Positions 16,777 through 24,628 of a DNA stretch of 64,000 nt are shown here, one piece after another; the stretch's first letter is position 1, and each line of letters begins with the position of its first letter. The position numbers and the translations under genes were made by a program. The stretch comes from UBA285 sp049970695 (GTDB lineage: Archaea > Thermoproteota > Thermoprotei_A > Sulfolobales > Desulfurococcaceae), in the NCBI GenBank assembly GCA_049970695.1, contig JBMFML010000001.1, positions 124,001 through 188,000 of the forward strand, read 5' to 3'. The notes under the pieces were generated by a model. That model worked only from the letters and a program-made list of their open reading frames with translations. It was not told the DNA's origin and did no database searches.

Positions 16777-18111
16777 GGCTTTTTCGAGCCTTGAAATGAG
16801 CTCAGCGAGCGCGGCTGTGGTCTCGCTCTGAGTGAGCAGCTTGCCTTCTAGTACTACTGCCATGGTCTTCTTCACTACTCTCTTGTAGTTACTCTCTTTG
16901 AGGGCTCTCGCGTACTCTCCCGAGCTGAGTCCCTTGACGCCCAGATCTCTTGCTGTAGAAACCAATAGCTCTGCGAACTTCTCAGCACCCAGCACCTCGA
17001 CGCCTTTTGCCACTAGACTCTCGAGCTTGATCCTGAGCTCGTCTATTTCCAAGACCCTCTGAGCCCTCTCGTCGCTCAGCATGCTTGCTAGCTTCTCGCC
17101 AAAGCCTTCGCAAACTAGCACGGCGGCTGACTTGGCGTCGTTGAGGTACTTGGCGTTCATCGCGTCAGCGTAGTAGTCTGATTCCAGCTCGGCTATAACC
17201 GGGTTTTCGGGATCTCCTGTATCGATGTAGGCAAAGTACGAGCGAACATCGAGCCTCCTGCGGGCCTCTTCGTGGAGTTCTCTCAGCTTCCTCGGCTCGA
17301 CGAGAGGTACCGATGGGTAGTCGAGAATCTTCCTCGTTTCGCTCCAGGTGTAGAGCCTGCCGCTGGGGTCACGTGCCATTAGCAGGTAAAGCCTGTAGTT
17401 GCTCGCATCGGCTCCAATGGGATATGGTGGCTTGGTTATGGCCGGCTCAGGGCCCTCCAGAACAAAGGTAAAGGTCCAGCCCCTGTAAGCTTCCAGCTTC
17501 TTGTACAACCCAGTCTGCTCTGCAATGGTGTCGGCTAAAATGACGTACGGGTTTGAAATGGAGTCTAGAGAGTCGACGACGAGCCTGCCCTTGACGTAGT
17601 ACATATTGTGGAGCACGTACCTCGTTGCGAAAACCCAGCGGTTGAGCAGCGGGTTGTAGTAAGCAGTCAACTGCCAGCCGTCTACTCTGAGAGAGACTTC
17701 ACGCGGCATCTTTTCGGCGTACTCTTCTTCGGGAAGCCCTGGCGATTTGGCGTAGCTAAGCGGCTTGTTCATGGGGTATGCCAGTACTCCCTCGGGCTTC
17801 TCGCCCCTAAATAGCAGAATAGTTCCAAACGCGTGGAGAGCTAGTGGAAACAGTCTAAATGGGACATTTGCTTTCCACGAGTATATGCAGATCGAATTTT
17901 CATCGACCTTTACACACTTCTTTTCAATGTAGTTTCTGAATACCTGCCAGTACCTATTCAGTAAGACGTCTAGCTTCCTAGTTGGCTGGCCTAGAAGCTC
18001 GCCAGCGCGCATTATCTCCTCTTCTGATGGCTGGTAGTTCTCGAAGTCTACTCTGTAAACGAGCTCCTCGACGAGGAAGATCCTGTTCACGCAGCCCACC
18101 AAGGCTTCCAA
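16765..18111 (-). CDS. RNA-ligase-like protein with substituted catalytic lysines
   Basis: A 448-residue protein whose residues 100-320 follow the T4 RNA ligase 1-type nucleotidyltransferase layout. There is an ARGxxF-like pre-motif (KPEGVLAYPMNKPLSY, 105-120), motif I as RVDGWQLTAYYN (142-153) with WVFATR, motif III as WTFTFVLEGPE (212-222), motif IV-like YRLYLLMARD (239-248), and motif V region PVIAELESDYY (304-314). The motif I lysine that forms the AMP adduct is R142, and the motif V K-x-K is E-L-E. This suggests a non-catalytic relative, or one using another nucleophile. The C-terminal 130 residues are helical. Family assignment rests on motif order only. Confidence 0.6.
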   Translation of the reverse strand: MEALVGCVNRIFLVEELVYRVDFENYQPSEEEIMRAGELLGQPTRKLDVLLNRYWQVFRNYIEKKCVKVDENSICIYSWKANVPFRLFPLALHAFGTILLFRGEKPEGVLAYPMNKPLSYAKSPGLPEEEYAEKMPREVSLRVDGWQLTAYYNPLLNRWVFATRYVLHNMYYVKGRLVVDSLDSISNPYVILADTIAEQTGLYKKLEAYRGWTFTFVLEGPEPAITKPPYPIGADASNYRLYLLMARDPSGRLYTWSETRKILDYPSVPLVEPRKLRELHEEARRRLDVRSYFAYIDTGDPENPVIAELESDYYADAMNAKYLNDAKSAAVLVCEGFGEKLASMLSDERAQRVLEIDELRIKLESLVAKGVEVLGAEKFAELLVSTARDLGVKGLSSGEYARALKESNYKRVVKKTMAVVLEGKLLTQSETTAALAELISRLEKALGN

Positions 18112-18366
18112 AGAGACATTTTAGCAGTAAAGGCCCTAAAGGTATTCAAGGCATTTCTGCCGCCTTTGTTTCCCCGTTCACGTGGTCAGCGATCGAAGGC
18201 TACTTCATCTCTCCCTCAGGCAAACCCTGCCTACATCATCCCAGTACACTCCTAGAAGTAGCACTGGTACTTTAAGTCTCTAAGCTAGATGCTGCCCAGC
18301 CGGCCTAATAACCGCTGCCGTGCGCTACAGAGCGGGCACTTAAGCCAGTTGTTTTCAGCTAAGTGT

Positions 18367-18389
18367 GTTCTCGAGAAGCTTTCGAGAAC
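18367..18389. promoter_or_regulatory. Palindrome, candidate operator of the proline dehydrogenase operon
   Basis: Perfect eight-base arms GTTCTCGA and TCGAGAAC separated by seven bases (GAAGCTT, itself nearly symmetric). It ends 29 bases upstream of the TATA box, a position typical of activator or upstream regulator sites in archaea. Confidence 0.5.
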
Positions 18390-18418
18390 GCTTTACGTAG
18401 TGGTGGGGCTAAGTGGAG

Positions 18419-18426
18419 TTTAAATT
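18419..18426 (+). promoter_or_regulatory. TATA box of the proline dehydrogenase operon
   Basis: TTTAAATT preceded by a purine-rich AAGTGGAG stretch that could be the BRE. The expected transcription start is about 18450, upstream of the reading frame. Confidence 0.5.
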
Positions 18427-18541
18427 TCTGCTCCTACAGACAATAAGTAATCTGCTGGTGCTCGCGGGGTGACCGAAATCGCCAGCTATTGACAGGAGAA
18501 TATACGAACACCCCATTCTCACGTTTCACAGGGGCAAGAAG

Positions 18542-19981
18542 GTGGTTTTTTACTTCGAGGGCAAACCCGTGGAGGCCTACGAAGGAGAGAGCGTTGCAGT
18601 GGCCCTCTACGCTATTGGAGTCGACTTCTTCTCAAAAAGTCCCGTGCTGCATAGGCCCCGCGGACCCTTCTGCATGATCGGCAAGTGCAGTAGCTGCTTC
18701 ATGGTAGTAGACGGCCTGCCCAATGTAAGGGCATGCCGCGTTGAAGTCAGAGAGGGAATGCGCGTTGAAAGGCAGGAGGGCTGGGGCGCGCTACCACTCC
18801 AACCCACTGCTCGTGAACGAAGAGAGTTGAAGCTCGTACAGCTAAGACCCGACCTCTTAGTCGTGGGAGGGGGGCCCGCGGGACTTGCAGCAACTTTGAA
18901 AGCCGCTGAAATGGGACTTGATGTCGTACTAGTCGATGAGCACTTCAAGCCGGGTGGACAGCTTCTGAAGCAGACGCACAAGTTCTTCGGAAATGTCGAG
19001 CTCTTCGGTGGCATGAGGGGGTATCAAATAGCAGAAGAATACGTCAAGAAGCTTCAGAAAATGAGCAACGTCACGATACTGACGAGCACGACCGTGTACG
19101 GCGTCTTCAGAGATGGCGTAGTAGGAGCCGCTAGCGATAATGCGCACTACTTAATCAAGCCGAGGGCCTTAATAGCGGCAACGGGGGCCCAAGAGAGATT
19201 CTTGGAGTTCCCCAACAACGACCTGCCTGGCGTAATTGGCGCTGGAGGTGCTCAGACGTTAATGAACGAGTTTGGCGTAAAGCCTGGCGAGAAAGCGCTG
19301 GTCGTGGGCTCTGGAAACGTCGGGCTCATAGTATCCTACCAGCTACTCCAAGCCGGCGTAAAAGTCCTGGCAATAGTTGAACTGCTTAGTGAGATCGGCG
19401 GGTGGTTTGTTCACGCTGCTAAGGTGAGGAGGTATGGAGTGCCGATACTGACTAGGCACACTATAAAGTACGTTGAGGGCTCCACGAGGGTTGAGAAGGC
19501 TGTTATAGCCGCTGTTGATGAGAAATTCAATTTTATTCCTGGCACAGAGAGAGAGCTCGATGTAGACTTAGTGCTTCTCGCAGTGGGGCTGGAGCCCGAC
19601 ACAAGACTACACGCTCAAGCAGGCGCTGTTATGAAGTACGTTCCAGAGCTCGGCGGCCTCGTACCCCTGAGAACCCTCGACTTGGAGACGACAGTTGAGA
19701 ACATGTACGTCGCCGGAGACTCCTCGGGCATCGAAGAAGCCACTACTGCGATCTTGGAGGGCGAGATAGCAGCTCTCTCCGTAGTCTCCAAATACGCGGA
19801 CGCCAGCAAGGCCGAAGCTGCAAATCGCGAAATGGAAAAAAGGCTGAAGTTTCTGTGGAACGAGTACAGGTCTTCGCCGTTACTAGCAAGGGCTAGGAGA
19901 GGCAAAGAGCTTGTCACTATAGCGCGAGAAGAACTGGAAGACTTGAGAAGAAAGTTTCCATCACCAGTCGCCTTCAGGTGA
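18542..19981 (+). CDS. pdhA: Dye-linked L-proline dehydrogenase, alpha subunit (PdhA/SoxA-like)
   Basis: A flavoprotein subunit of a heterotetrameric amino-acid dehydrogenase. The N-terminal [2Fe-2S] domain has C44, C49, C52 and C65 (CMIGKCSSC and RACRV). The FAD site VVGGGPAG is at 107-114 and a second dinucleotide site GSGNVG at 256-261. This subunit is thought to pass electrons to NAD or a dye. The frame continues upstream of GTG 18542 as IDRRIYEHPILTFHRGKK. The EHPIL segment is characteristic of related N-termini, so the real start is probably near 18488-18500 at a non-standard codon (ATT or ATA), or a one-base shift from GTG 18469. The stop overlaps the next start by four bases. Confidence 0.88.
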   Translation: MVFYFEGKPVEAYEGESVAVALYAIGVDFFSKSPVLHRPRGPFCMIGKCSSCFMVVDGLPNVRACRVEVREGMRVERQEGWGALPLQPTARERRELKLVQLRPDLLVVGGGPAGLAATLKAAEMGLDVVLVDEHFKPGGQLLKQTHKFFGNVELFGGMRGYQIAEEYVKKLQKMSNVTILTSTTVYGVFRDGVVGAASDNAHYLIKPRALIAATGAQERFLEFPNNDLPGVIGAGGAQTLMNEFGVKPGEKALVVGSGNVGLIVSYQLLQAGVKVLAIVELLSEIGGWFVHAAKVRRYGVPILTRHTIKYVEGSTRVEKAVIAAVDEKFNFIPGTERELDVDLVLLAVGLEPDTRLHAQAGAVMKYVPELGGLVPLRTLDLETTVENMYVAGDSSGIEEATTAILEGEIAALSVVSKYADASKAEAANREMEKRLKFLWNEYRSSPLLARARRGKELVTIAREELEDLRRKFPSPVAFR

Positions 19982-20490
19982 AGCGAGTGGCAGAGAGACC
20001 AAGCTTCAGAACGACAGGCATAGTAGAACTGCGCGACCTTGAAGCACTGGGTCTTCTGCCGCCACCCGAGAGGCTCAAGAAGGGCCCTGTCGCAGTACTC
20101 GAGTGCCCAGAAGAAATACCCTGTAACATATGCGTGCCGCACTGCCCGGTAAAGGCAATAGAAATGGAGACCATAATTAGCCTGCCAAAAGTGCGCTGGG
20201 ATGCCTGCACGGGCTGTGGCGTCTGCGTCTCTGTGTGTCCTGGTCTCGCAGCCTTCGTAGTAGACTTATCGAAAGACGAGTGGGACTACGTTACTTTACC
20301 CCACGAAATGCTGCCTGCCCCCAGAGTAGGTGATGAAGTCGTGCTACTGAATAGGCGAGGCGAGCGCGTTGGCAGGGGTACCGTTGTTAGAGTGTGGGAG
20401 AGAAACAAGACCTACGTGGTTACAGTCCGCGTCCCTAAGGGTCTTGGAATGGAGGTGAGGGCCATATGGGTGGAGAAAAGGGCCCCATAA
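19978..20490 (+). CDS. pdhF: L-proline dehydrogenase complex, ferredoxin-like subunit
   Basis: A 170-residue protein with eight cysteines in two clusters: C43, C49, C52, C56 (IPCNICVPHCP) and C77, C80, C83, C87 (CTGCGVCVSVCP). These ligate two [4Fe-4S] clusters that shuttle electrons between the flavin subunits. The C-terminal third (PRVGDEVVLLNRRGERVGRG) is a small beta-barrel-like extension. It overlaps pdhA by four bases (GTGA) and the next gene by 25 bases. In Thermococcales complexes, the A-F-X-B order is the same as here. Confidence 0.85.
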   Translation: MKRVAERPSFRTTGIVELRDLEALGLLPPPERLKKGPVAVLECPEEIPCNICVPHCPVKAIEMETIISLPKVRWDACTGCGVCVSVCPGLAAFVVDLSKDEWDYVTLPHEMLPAPRVGDEVVLLNRRGERVGRGTVVRVWERNKTYVVTVRVPKGLGMEVRAIWVEKRAP

Positions 20491-20750
20491 TAGTCTGCAG
20501 GTGTAATGACGTAACACTCGACAACATAGTCGATGCCATTGACCAAGGCATCGACGACTTCGAGCTCTTAAGAAAGTACTTGAAAATAGGATTTGGGCCT
20601 TGTCAAGGACGCTCATGCTTGATTATTGCCGCCAGAATATTCGCAAAGAAAACGGGAAGAAGAATCGAGGAGGTCTTAAGGAATTATCAGTTCAGACCGC
20701 CGCTAGTCCCTGTTAGCGCTGAAGTACTCGTTGCCGGTGTCGAGGAATGA
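20466..20750 (+). CDS. pdhX: L-proline dehydrogenase complex, BFD-like [2Fe-2S] subunit
   Basis: A 94-residue protein with a bacterioferredoxin-associated-ferredoxin-type cluster: C11, C13, C46 and C51 (VCRCND and GPCQGRSC). This is the small delta-type subunit of four-subunit proline dehydrogenases. The start overlaps the previous gene, and its stop overlaps the beta-subunit start by four bases (ATGA), so the whole operon is translationally coupled. Confidence 0.85.
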   Translation: MGGEKGPIIVCRCNDVTLDNIVDAIDQGIDDFELLRKYLKIGFGPCQGRSCLIIAARIFAKKTGRRIEEVLRNYQFRPPLVPVSAEVLVAGVEE

Positions 20751-21889
20751 GGGTAGTCATTATTGGTGCTGGAATAAGCGGGCTCTTCATAGCTTACGAG
20801 TTAGTAAAGCGCGGCGTGAAAGACGTGGTTTTAATAGACGAGAAGTACCCGGGTTCTGGGGGTTCGCTTAGAAACGTTGGCTGCTTTAGGGCCTCGTTTA
20901 CTTCGCCAGAGCACGTAGTGCTCATGAAGAAGAGCATTGAGCTCTGGCTTAAGCTGAGAGAAGAACTGAATTTAGAGCTTAAGCAGAGCGGCTACTTGTG
21001 GGTCGCCAGGAAGCCTGAAACCCTCGAGCTATTCGAGAGGCTCTCGGCATTCCACAACCAGTATGGAGTGCCGACGAGAGTCCTAAGCCCCGAAGAGGCG
21101 GCCGAGGTGCAGCCTGGGCTTAACATCAAAATTGTTGCAGGTGCCTTATACGACCCACTTGCAGGCAAGATGCCCATTCTCGAGAACTACACTAAGCTGT
21201 ACCTCAAGTTGAAGTCGCTCGGAGCAAAGTTCATATACCCCGTTAAAGCCGTGAAGCTCGAGGTCTCGGGGGGCAGGGTAAAAAGCGTTGCTACGAGCAC
21301 GGGGGCTATTGGCGGAGACGTCTTTGTAGTTGCTGCCGGGGGCAGGGGTACTAGAGAATTGCTTGCATCGGTTGGCGTAGACGTGCCCATCGTGGATGAA
21401 ACCAGGCACCCGGTTCTAACCGAGCCGTACCAAGAGATAGTTAAGCCGGCTTTACTAATAGACTGGGACACTCCGGGCGCGCCATACGTCACTCAAACAT
21501 TTCACGGAAGCATAATATTCGCTAGGAACATTAAAGACAACCCCGAAATGCCGCTCAATTCGCACAAGGCAGACGCCATAGGAAAGACCATAAAGCCCAT
21601 GATAGAGCTCCTCCCCCCGCTCAGGTACGTGAGGATATTGAGGTACTGGATAGGATACTACGAGACGACGCCTGACCACCACCCAGTTTACGGGCCAGTT
21701 CCGCCCCTTGAAAACCTCTACGTGGCTGCTGGCTTTAGCGGGCATGGCATGATGATGGGGCCTATCACGGGAGTCTTGACTGCTGAATGGATACTTGATG
21801 GCAAGCCCAGCATAAAGTTGGCAGAAAACCTCGTAATTGAGAGGTTTAAGCTAGGAAGGCTCATCAAAGAAGTCGCCATCGTCGGCTGA
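20747..21889 (+). CDS. pdhB: L-proline dehydrogenase, beta (catalytic) subunit
   Basis: A 380-residue FAD-dependent D-amino-acid-oxidase family subunit that oxidises L-proline, or a related N-alkyl amino acid such as sarcosine. The FAD loop GAGISG is at 7-12, followed by a Rossmann acidic residue at VLIDEKYPGSGGS. The C-terminal block YETTPDHHPVYGPVPPLENLYVAAGFSGHG is the classic sarcosine oxidase/proline dehydrogenase catalytic and FAD region. The A-F-X-B gene order supports proline over sarcosine (inference). A hairpin with a T-run follows at 21933-21947. Confidence 0.88.
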   Translation: MRVVIIGAGISGLFIAYELVKRGVKDVVLIDEKYPGSGGSLRNVGCFRASFTSPEHVVLMKKSIELWLKLREELNLELKQSGYLWVARKPETLELFERLSAFHNQYGVPTRVLSPEEAAEVQPGLNIKIVAGALYDPLAGKMPILENYTKLYLKLKSLGAKFIYPVKAVKLEVSGGRVKSVATSTGAIGGDVFVVAAGGRGTRELLASVGVDVPIVDETRHPVLTEPYQEIVKPALLIDWDTPGAPYVTQTFHGSIIFARNIKDNPEMPLNSHKADAIGKTIKPMIELLPPLRYVRILRYWIGYYETTPDHHPVYGPVPPLENLYVAAGFSGHGMMMGPITGVLTAEWILDGKPSIKLAENLVIERFKLGRLIKEVAIVG

Positions 21890-21932
21890 AGCAAGCACTC
21901 TGCTCAAAAACGATTTTTGAATGCCCCGAGGA

Positions 21933-21947
21933 AGCGATTCGCTTTTT
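21933..21947 (+). terminator. Hairpin plus T-run after the proline dehydrogenase operon
   Basis: AGCGA-T-TCGCT hairpin immediately followed by five T residues, about 45 bases downstream of the pdhB stop. A second T-run precedes it near 21914. Confidence 0.45.
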
Positions 21948-22012
21948 AGCTAATAAACGAAAGATTTATAACTGATCGTGCAGCAATGCTTTTATTCGTT
22001 GGGGGCAGCTGC

Positions 22013-23008
22013 GTGCCAAGCGCTATAGTCGCTGAATCGCTCGTAAAGAGGTACAGAGTTCGAGGGGGCTTACGTAAAACAAGCTTCGTTGAAGCATTGA
22101 GAGGCGTGAGTTTTGCTGTCGAGAAGGGGACTATTCACGCACTGCTAGGACCCAATGGGGCGGGCAAAACAACAACAGTGAAAATAGTCTCAACGCTGCT
22201 TCTACCCGATGGCGGAGATGCCTACGTACTCGGCTATAGCGTAACGAAAGAGCCTGGTAAAGTGCGCGAGCATATCGGAGTAGTGCTAGATGTCTCGAGA
22301 GGTTTCTATGGCCCTCTCAGCGGCTACGAAAACCTAGTCTTCTACGCTCTTCTCAAGGGCTACTCCTTCAGCGATGCAAAGAGGGAGGCAAAGAGGGTAC
22401 TAGAGCTCGTTGGCTTGGAAGCCCTCAAGGCATCCAATAGACCCTACTTCACTTATAGCCTCGGAATGAGGGCTCGACTCGCGCTTGCAAAGGCCCTCTT
22501 GACAAATCCAGAAGTTTTACTACTTGACGAGCCCACACTAGGCCTCGATGTCGAGAGCCAGAACATGGTTAGAGAGCTGCTAGTCGGCCTCGCGAAGCAG
22601 GGTAAGACCATACTGGTAACGGGACACAACATGCACGAAATAGAGAGAATATCCAGCCACGCTACTATAATAAACAAGGGCGTTGTAGTAGCATCAGGCA
22701 CGCCAGAAGAACTGAAGAGGCGCCTCGGCCTACTCTACAAACTAGAAATGAGCGTTACAGGTAGCAACGTCAAGAAATTCAGAGATGAGCTGCAGCAAGC
22801 CCTGCAACTAAAGCAAGTAGTCGAGGTGCCTGCTGGCAGTATTCACAGGCTCGTCTTTTACGTAAATGCTACTAGAGAGGAAATAGTTAGCGTAGTTTTC
22901 AAGCTCTCAAAAATCTACGATGTGGAGGTTAGAGACCTGAAAATCGAAGAGCCGTCGCTCGAAGACGCGTACTTGGCTGTAGTTGGTGCTGGGCGTGAAG
23001 CCGCTTAG
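22013..23008 (+). CDS. ABC transporter ATP-binding protein
   Basis: A 331-residue ATPase of an ABC-2 type exporter. Walker A GPNGAGKTT is at 46-54, the signature loop is FTYSLGMRARLALAKALL (a YSLGM variant of LSGGQ), Walker B is VLLLDEPTLGLD, and the switch histidine lies in VTGHNMHE. The C-terminal ~100 residues form an accessory domain as in drug or polysaccharide exporters. The frame reaches upstream to 21986, but that point is only about 14 bases from the TTTATAA box at 21966. GTG 22013 has GGGGG before it and is favoured. It is coupled to two permease genes. Confidence 0.9.
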   Translation: MPSAIVAESLVKRYRVRGGLRKTSFVEALRGVSFAVEKGTIHALLGPNGAGKTTTVKIVSTLLLPDGGDAYVLGYSVTKEPGKVREHIGVVLDVSRGFYGPLSGYENLVFYALLKGYSFSDAKREAKRVLELVGLEALKASNRPYFTYSLGMRARLALAKALLTNPEVLLLDEPTLGLDVESQNMVRELLVGLAKQGKTILVTGHNMHEIERISSHATIINKGVVVASGTPEELKRRLGLLYKLEMSVTGSNVKKFRDELQQALQLKQVVEVPAGSIHRLVFYVNATREEIVSVVFKLSKIYDVEVRDLKIEEPSLEDAYLAVVGAGREAA

Positions 23009-23822
23009 ACTACTCCTCGCCCTAGTTTACCGCGAGCTGGTGTGGCTTAGGAGGTTTCCCGGAGTAATCCTCTCGGGAATAGCCGTTTCACTGTTCTTCG
23101 CATTCGCGGTAGTGGGGCTGCCGGCGTCTATTGGCAACATCAATGACGTAGTAGCAAGAATTAGCGAGTCCATTGGAGCCAATTTAACGCTTCAAGAAGC
23201 CCTTCTCGTTGCGCTGGTCTCGGCTTCGATGCTCAACATGGTGTCCGGCGTCATTAGCAATGTGACACAAACACTCTACTTCGAGCTTGCAACAGAAGAA
23301 GTGATTAGCACTATACTAGCCTCTACATCAATAGCAAAATACGTCGTGGCGCTATCTATGGTCAAGCCGCTAACAGTTACTCTCGTGTTAATGGCTTACT
23401 TGTTGATAGTGCTAGTGGTTTTCCAGGGCGTTTTGGGTCTCGTTACCTGCTTCCTCCTCCTGCCGCCACTACTTCTCTCGGCTTTTTGCCTCGGATTCCT
23501 ATCGGCTATAACAATAACAGCCCTGCACTACTACGCTGGCATTAAAAGGCCCTGGGTCGTGAGCGGGATCATTGTTCCAGTAATTCTAGCCGGCTCGGGC
23601 GTCTTCATGAGCTTCGAGCTCGTTCCCTGGTACTTAAGGCTGATAGCACAGGTAACGCCTGTCCCCTATGCCGTTGCTGCCGCGAGAATGCTCATTATAG
23701 CAAAGGGAATTGAGCACTTCAAGACTTACATGCCTATTCTCGCTGTTCTCTACACAGTATACTACGTATTAGCGTACTCCTCGGTGAAGGTCTCAGAGAG
23801 AAGGGTGAAGCGGGGTTGGTAG
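22983..23822 (+). CDS. ABC-2 type transporter permease
   Basis: A 279-residue membrane protein with six predicted helices, a typical ABC-2 permease topology. The amphipathic RELVWLRRFPG segment precedes the first helix, and a YAVAAARMLI segment precedes the last. The frame opens at TTG 22983 within the ATPase gene; GTG 22995, with GGTGCTGGG before it, is equally possible. It forms a heterodimeric channel with the following gene (inference from the operon). Confidence 0.82.
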   Translation: MVLGVKPLRLLLALVYRELVWLRRFPGVILSGIAVSLFFAFAVVGLPASIGNINDVVARISESIGANLTLQEALLVALVSASMLNMVSGVISNVTQTLYFELATEEVISTILASTSIAKYVVALSMVKPLTVTLVLMAYLLIVLVVFQGVLGLVTCFLLLPPLLLSAFCLGFLSAITITALHYYAGIKRPWVVSGIIVPVILAGSGVFMSFELVPWYLRLIAQVTPVPYAVAAARMLIIAKGIEHFKTYMPILAVLYTVYYVLAYSSVKVSERRVKRGW

Positions 23823-24601
23823 TGTCCGCCATTAAGGCTTTCATTAGACTGACATACCTGGGATTTGTGATGGCGAGGCAGCACGCAGTAAGCTACATTG
23901 CCTATATCATTAACGCCGTGTTCTGGCTTCTCCTCGTAATGCTACCTTCGGCCATATACTCGAGAAACCCCCACCAGTTCGTCGTCTTGTTTTTGCCTGC
24001 TTACGTGGCGATGATGGTCGCGTCGACTGGCGCGAGCTCTGCCTTTGAGTTCTTGAGTTGGTACGTCTACCAGGGCTTGACTGACGTATACAGAGAAGCT
24101 GGCTTGGGCGTCTACCACTACCTTGTTTCATCGCACGTGGTGGACTTCTTGATCTCGCTCACGTCCTACTTCCTATTAGCCTTCATAGTAGGTAGCCAAA
24201 TAGGTCTAGAGCCGGCGTGGTTTCTGCGCGTTAACCCCTTGTACTTCTCGCTACTATTTCCAGCCGCTGTAGCGGTCGAAACTTTTTTCGGCGGCCTAGT
24301 GGCGGTCATCTTGACGACTACGAGAATTGGCACTGGGTTTTATGGATTTCTACTCATGCTACTGTCCATTACCGCTTATACGCCATTATGGCTTTTGCCA
24401 TCACCGCTACTAGGATTCTTGAGTCCAGCAGTACTTGTAGCAGAGCTACTTAGGGCCTCCTACGGCTATTCCACAATTCCAGGGGGGTTGCTTCTCGGAA
24501 TGGCGCTGCTACTTATTCTAGTGTACTACTTCGCCGGCTACGCGATGTGCAAGCTAGCTGACAAAACCATTGCTAAGTACGGAATAGAATTTAGAATGTG
24601 A
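23816..24601 (+). CDS. ABC-2 type transporter permease, second subunit
   Basis: A 261-residue membrane protein with six hydrophobic helices, overlapping the end of the previous permease. GTG 23822, preceded by GGGG, is an alternative to TTG 23816. Around residues 60-75 is the FEFLSWYVYQGLTDVYREAG segment that resembles the cytoplasmic coupling region of ABC-2 permeases. The exported substrate is not indicated by the sequence or by neighbouring genes. Confidence 0.8.
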   Translation: MVVSAIKAFIRLTYLGFVMARQHAVSYIAYIINAVFWLLLVMLPSAIYSRNPHQFVVLFLPAYVAMMVASTGASSAFEFLSWYVYQGLTDVYREAGLGVYHYLVSSHVVDFLISLTSYFLLAFIVGSQIGLEPAWFLRVNPLYFSLLFPAAVAVETFFGGLVAVILTTTRIGTGFYGFLLMLLSITAYTPLWLLPSPLLGFLSPAVLVAELLRASYGYSTIPGGLLLGMALLLILVYYFAGYAMCKLADKTIAKYGIEFRM

Positions 24602-24628
24602 GCACTGCCATAATAACAGGTTCGGGGG

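Larger units (their letters stand above)
18112..18487. other. 376-base intergenic region upstream of the proline dehydrogenase operon
   Basis: I see no convincing gene on either strand. It holds the divergent regulatory space between the RNA-ligase-like gene and the proline dehydrogenase operon. Contents are a 23-base palindrome at 18367-18389, a TATA box at 18419-18426, and a short GTG-initiated frame of seven codons at 18469 ending just inside the first gene. Confidence 0.6.

Noticed and set aside
20332..20360. GTGATGA followed by CTGA inside the ferredoxin-like gene
   Set aside because: The guide is only ten bases, no C' or terminal D box follows, and the bases encode a conserved protein segment.
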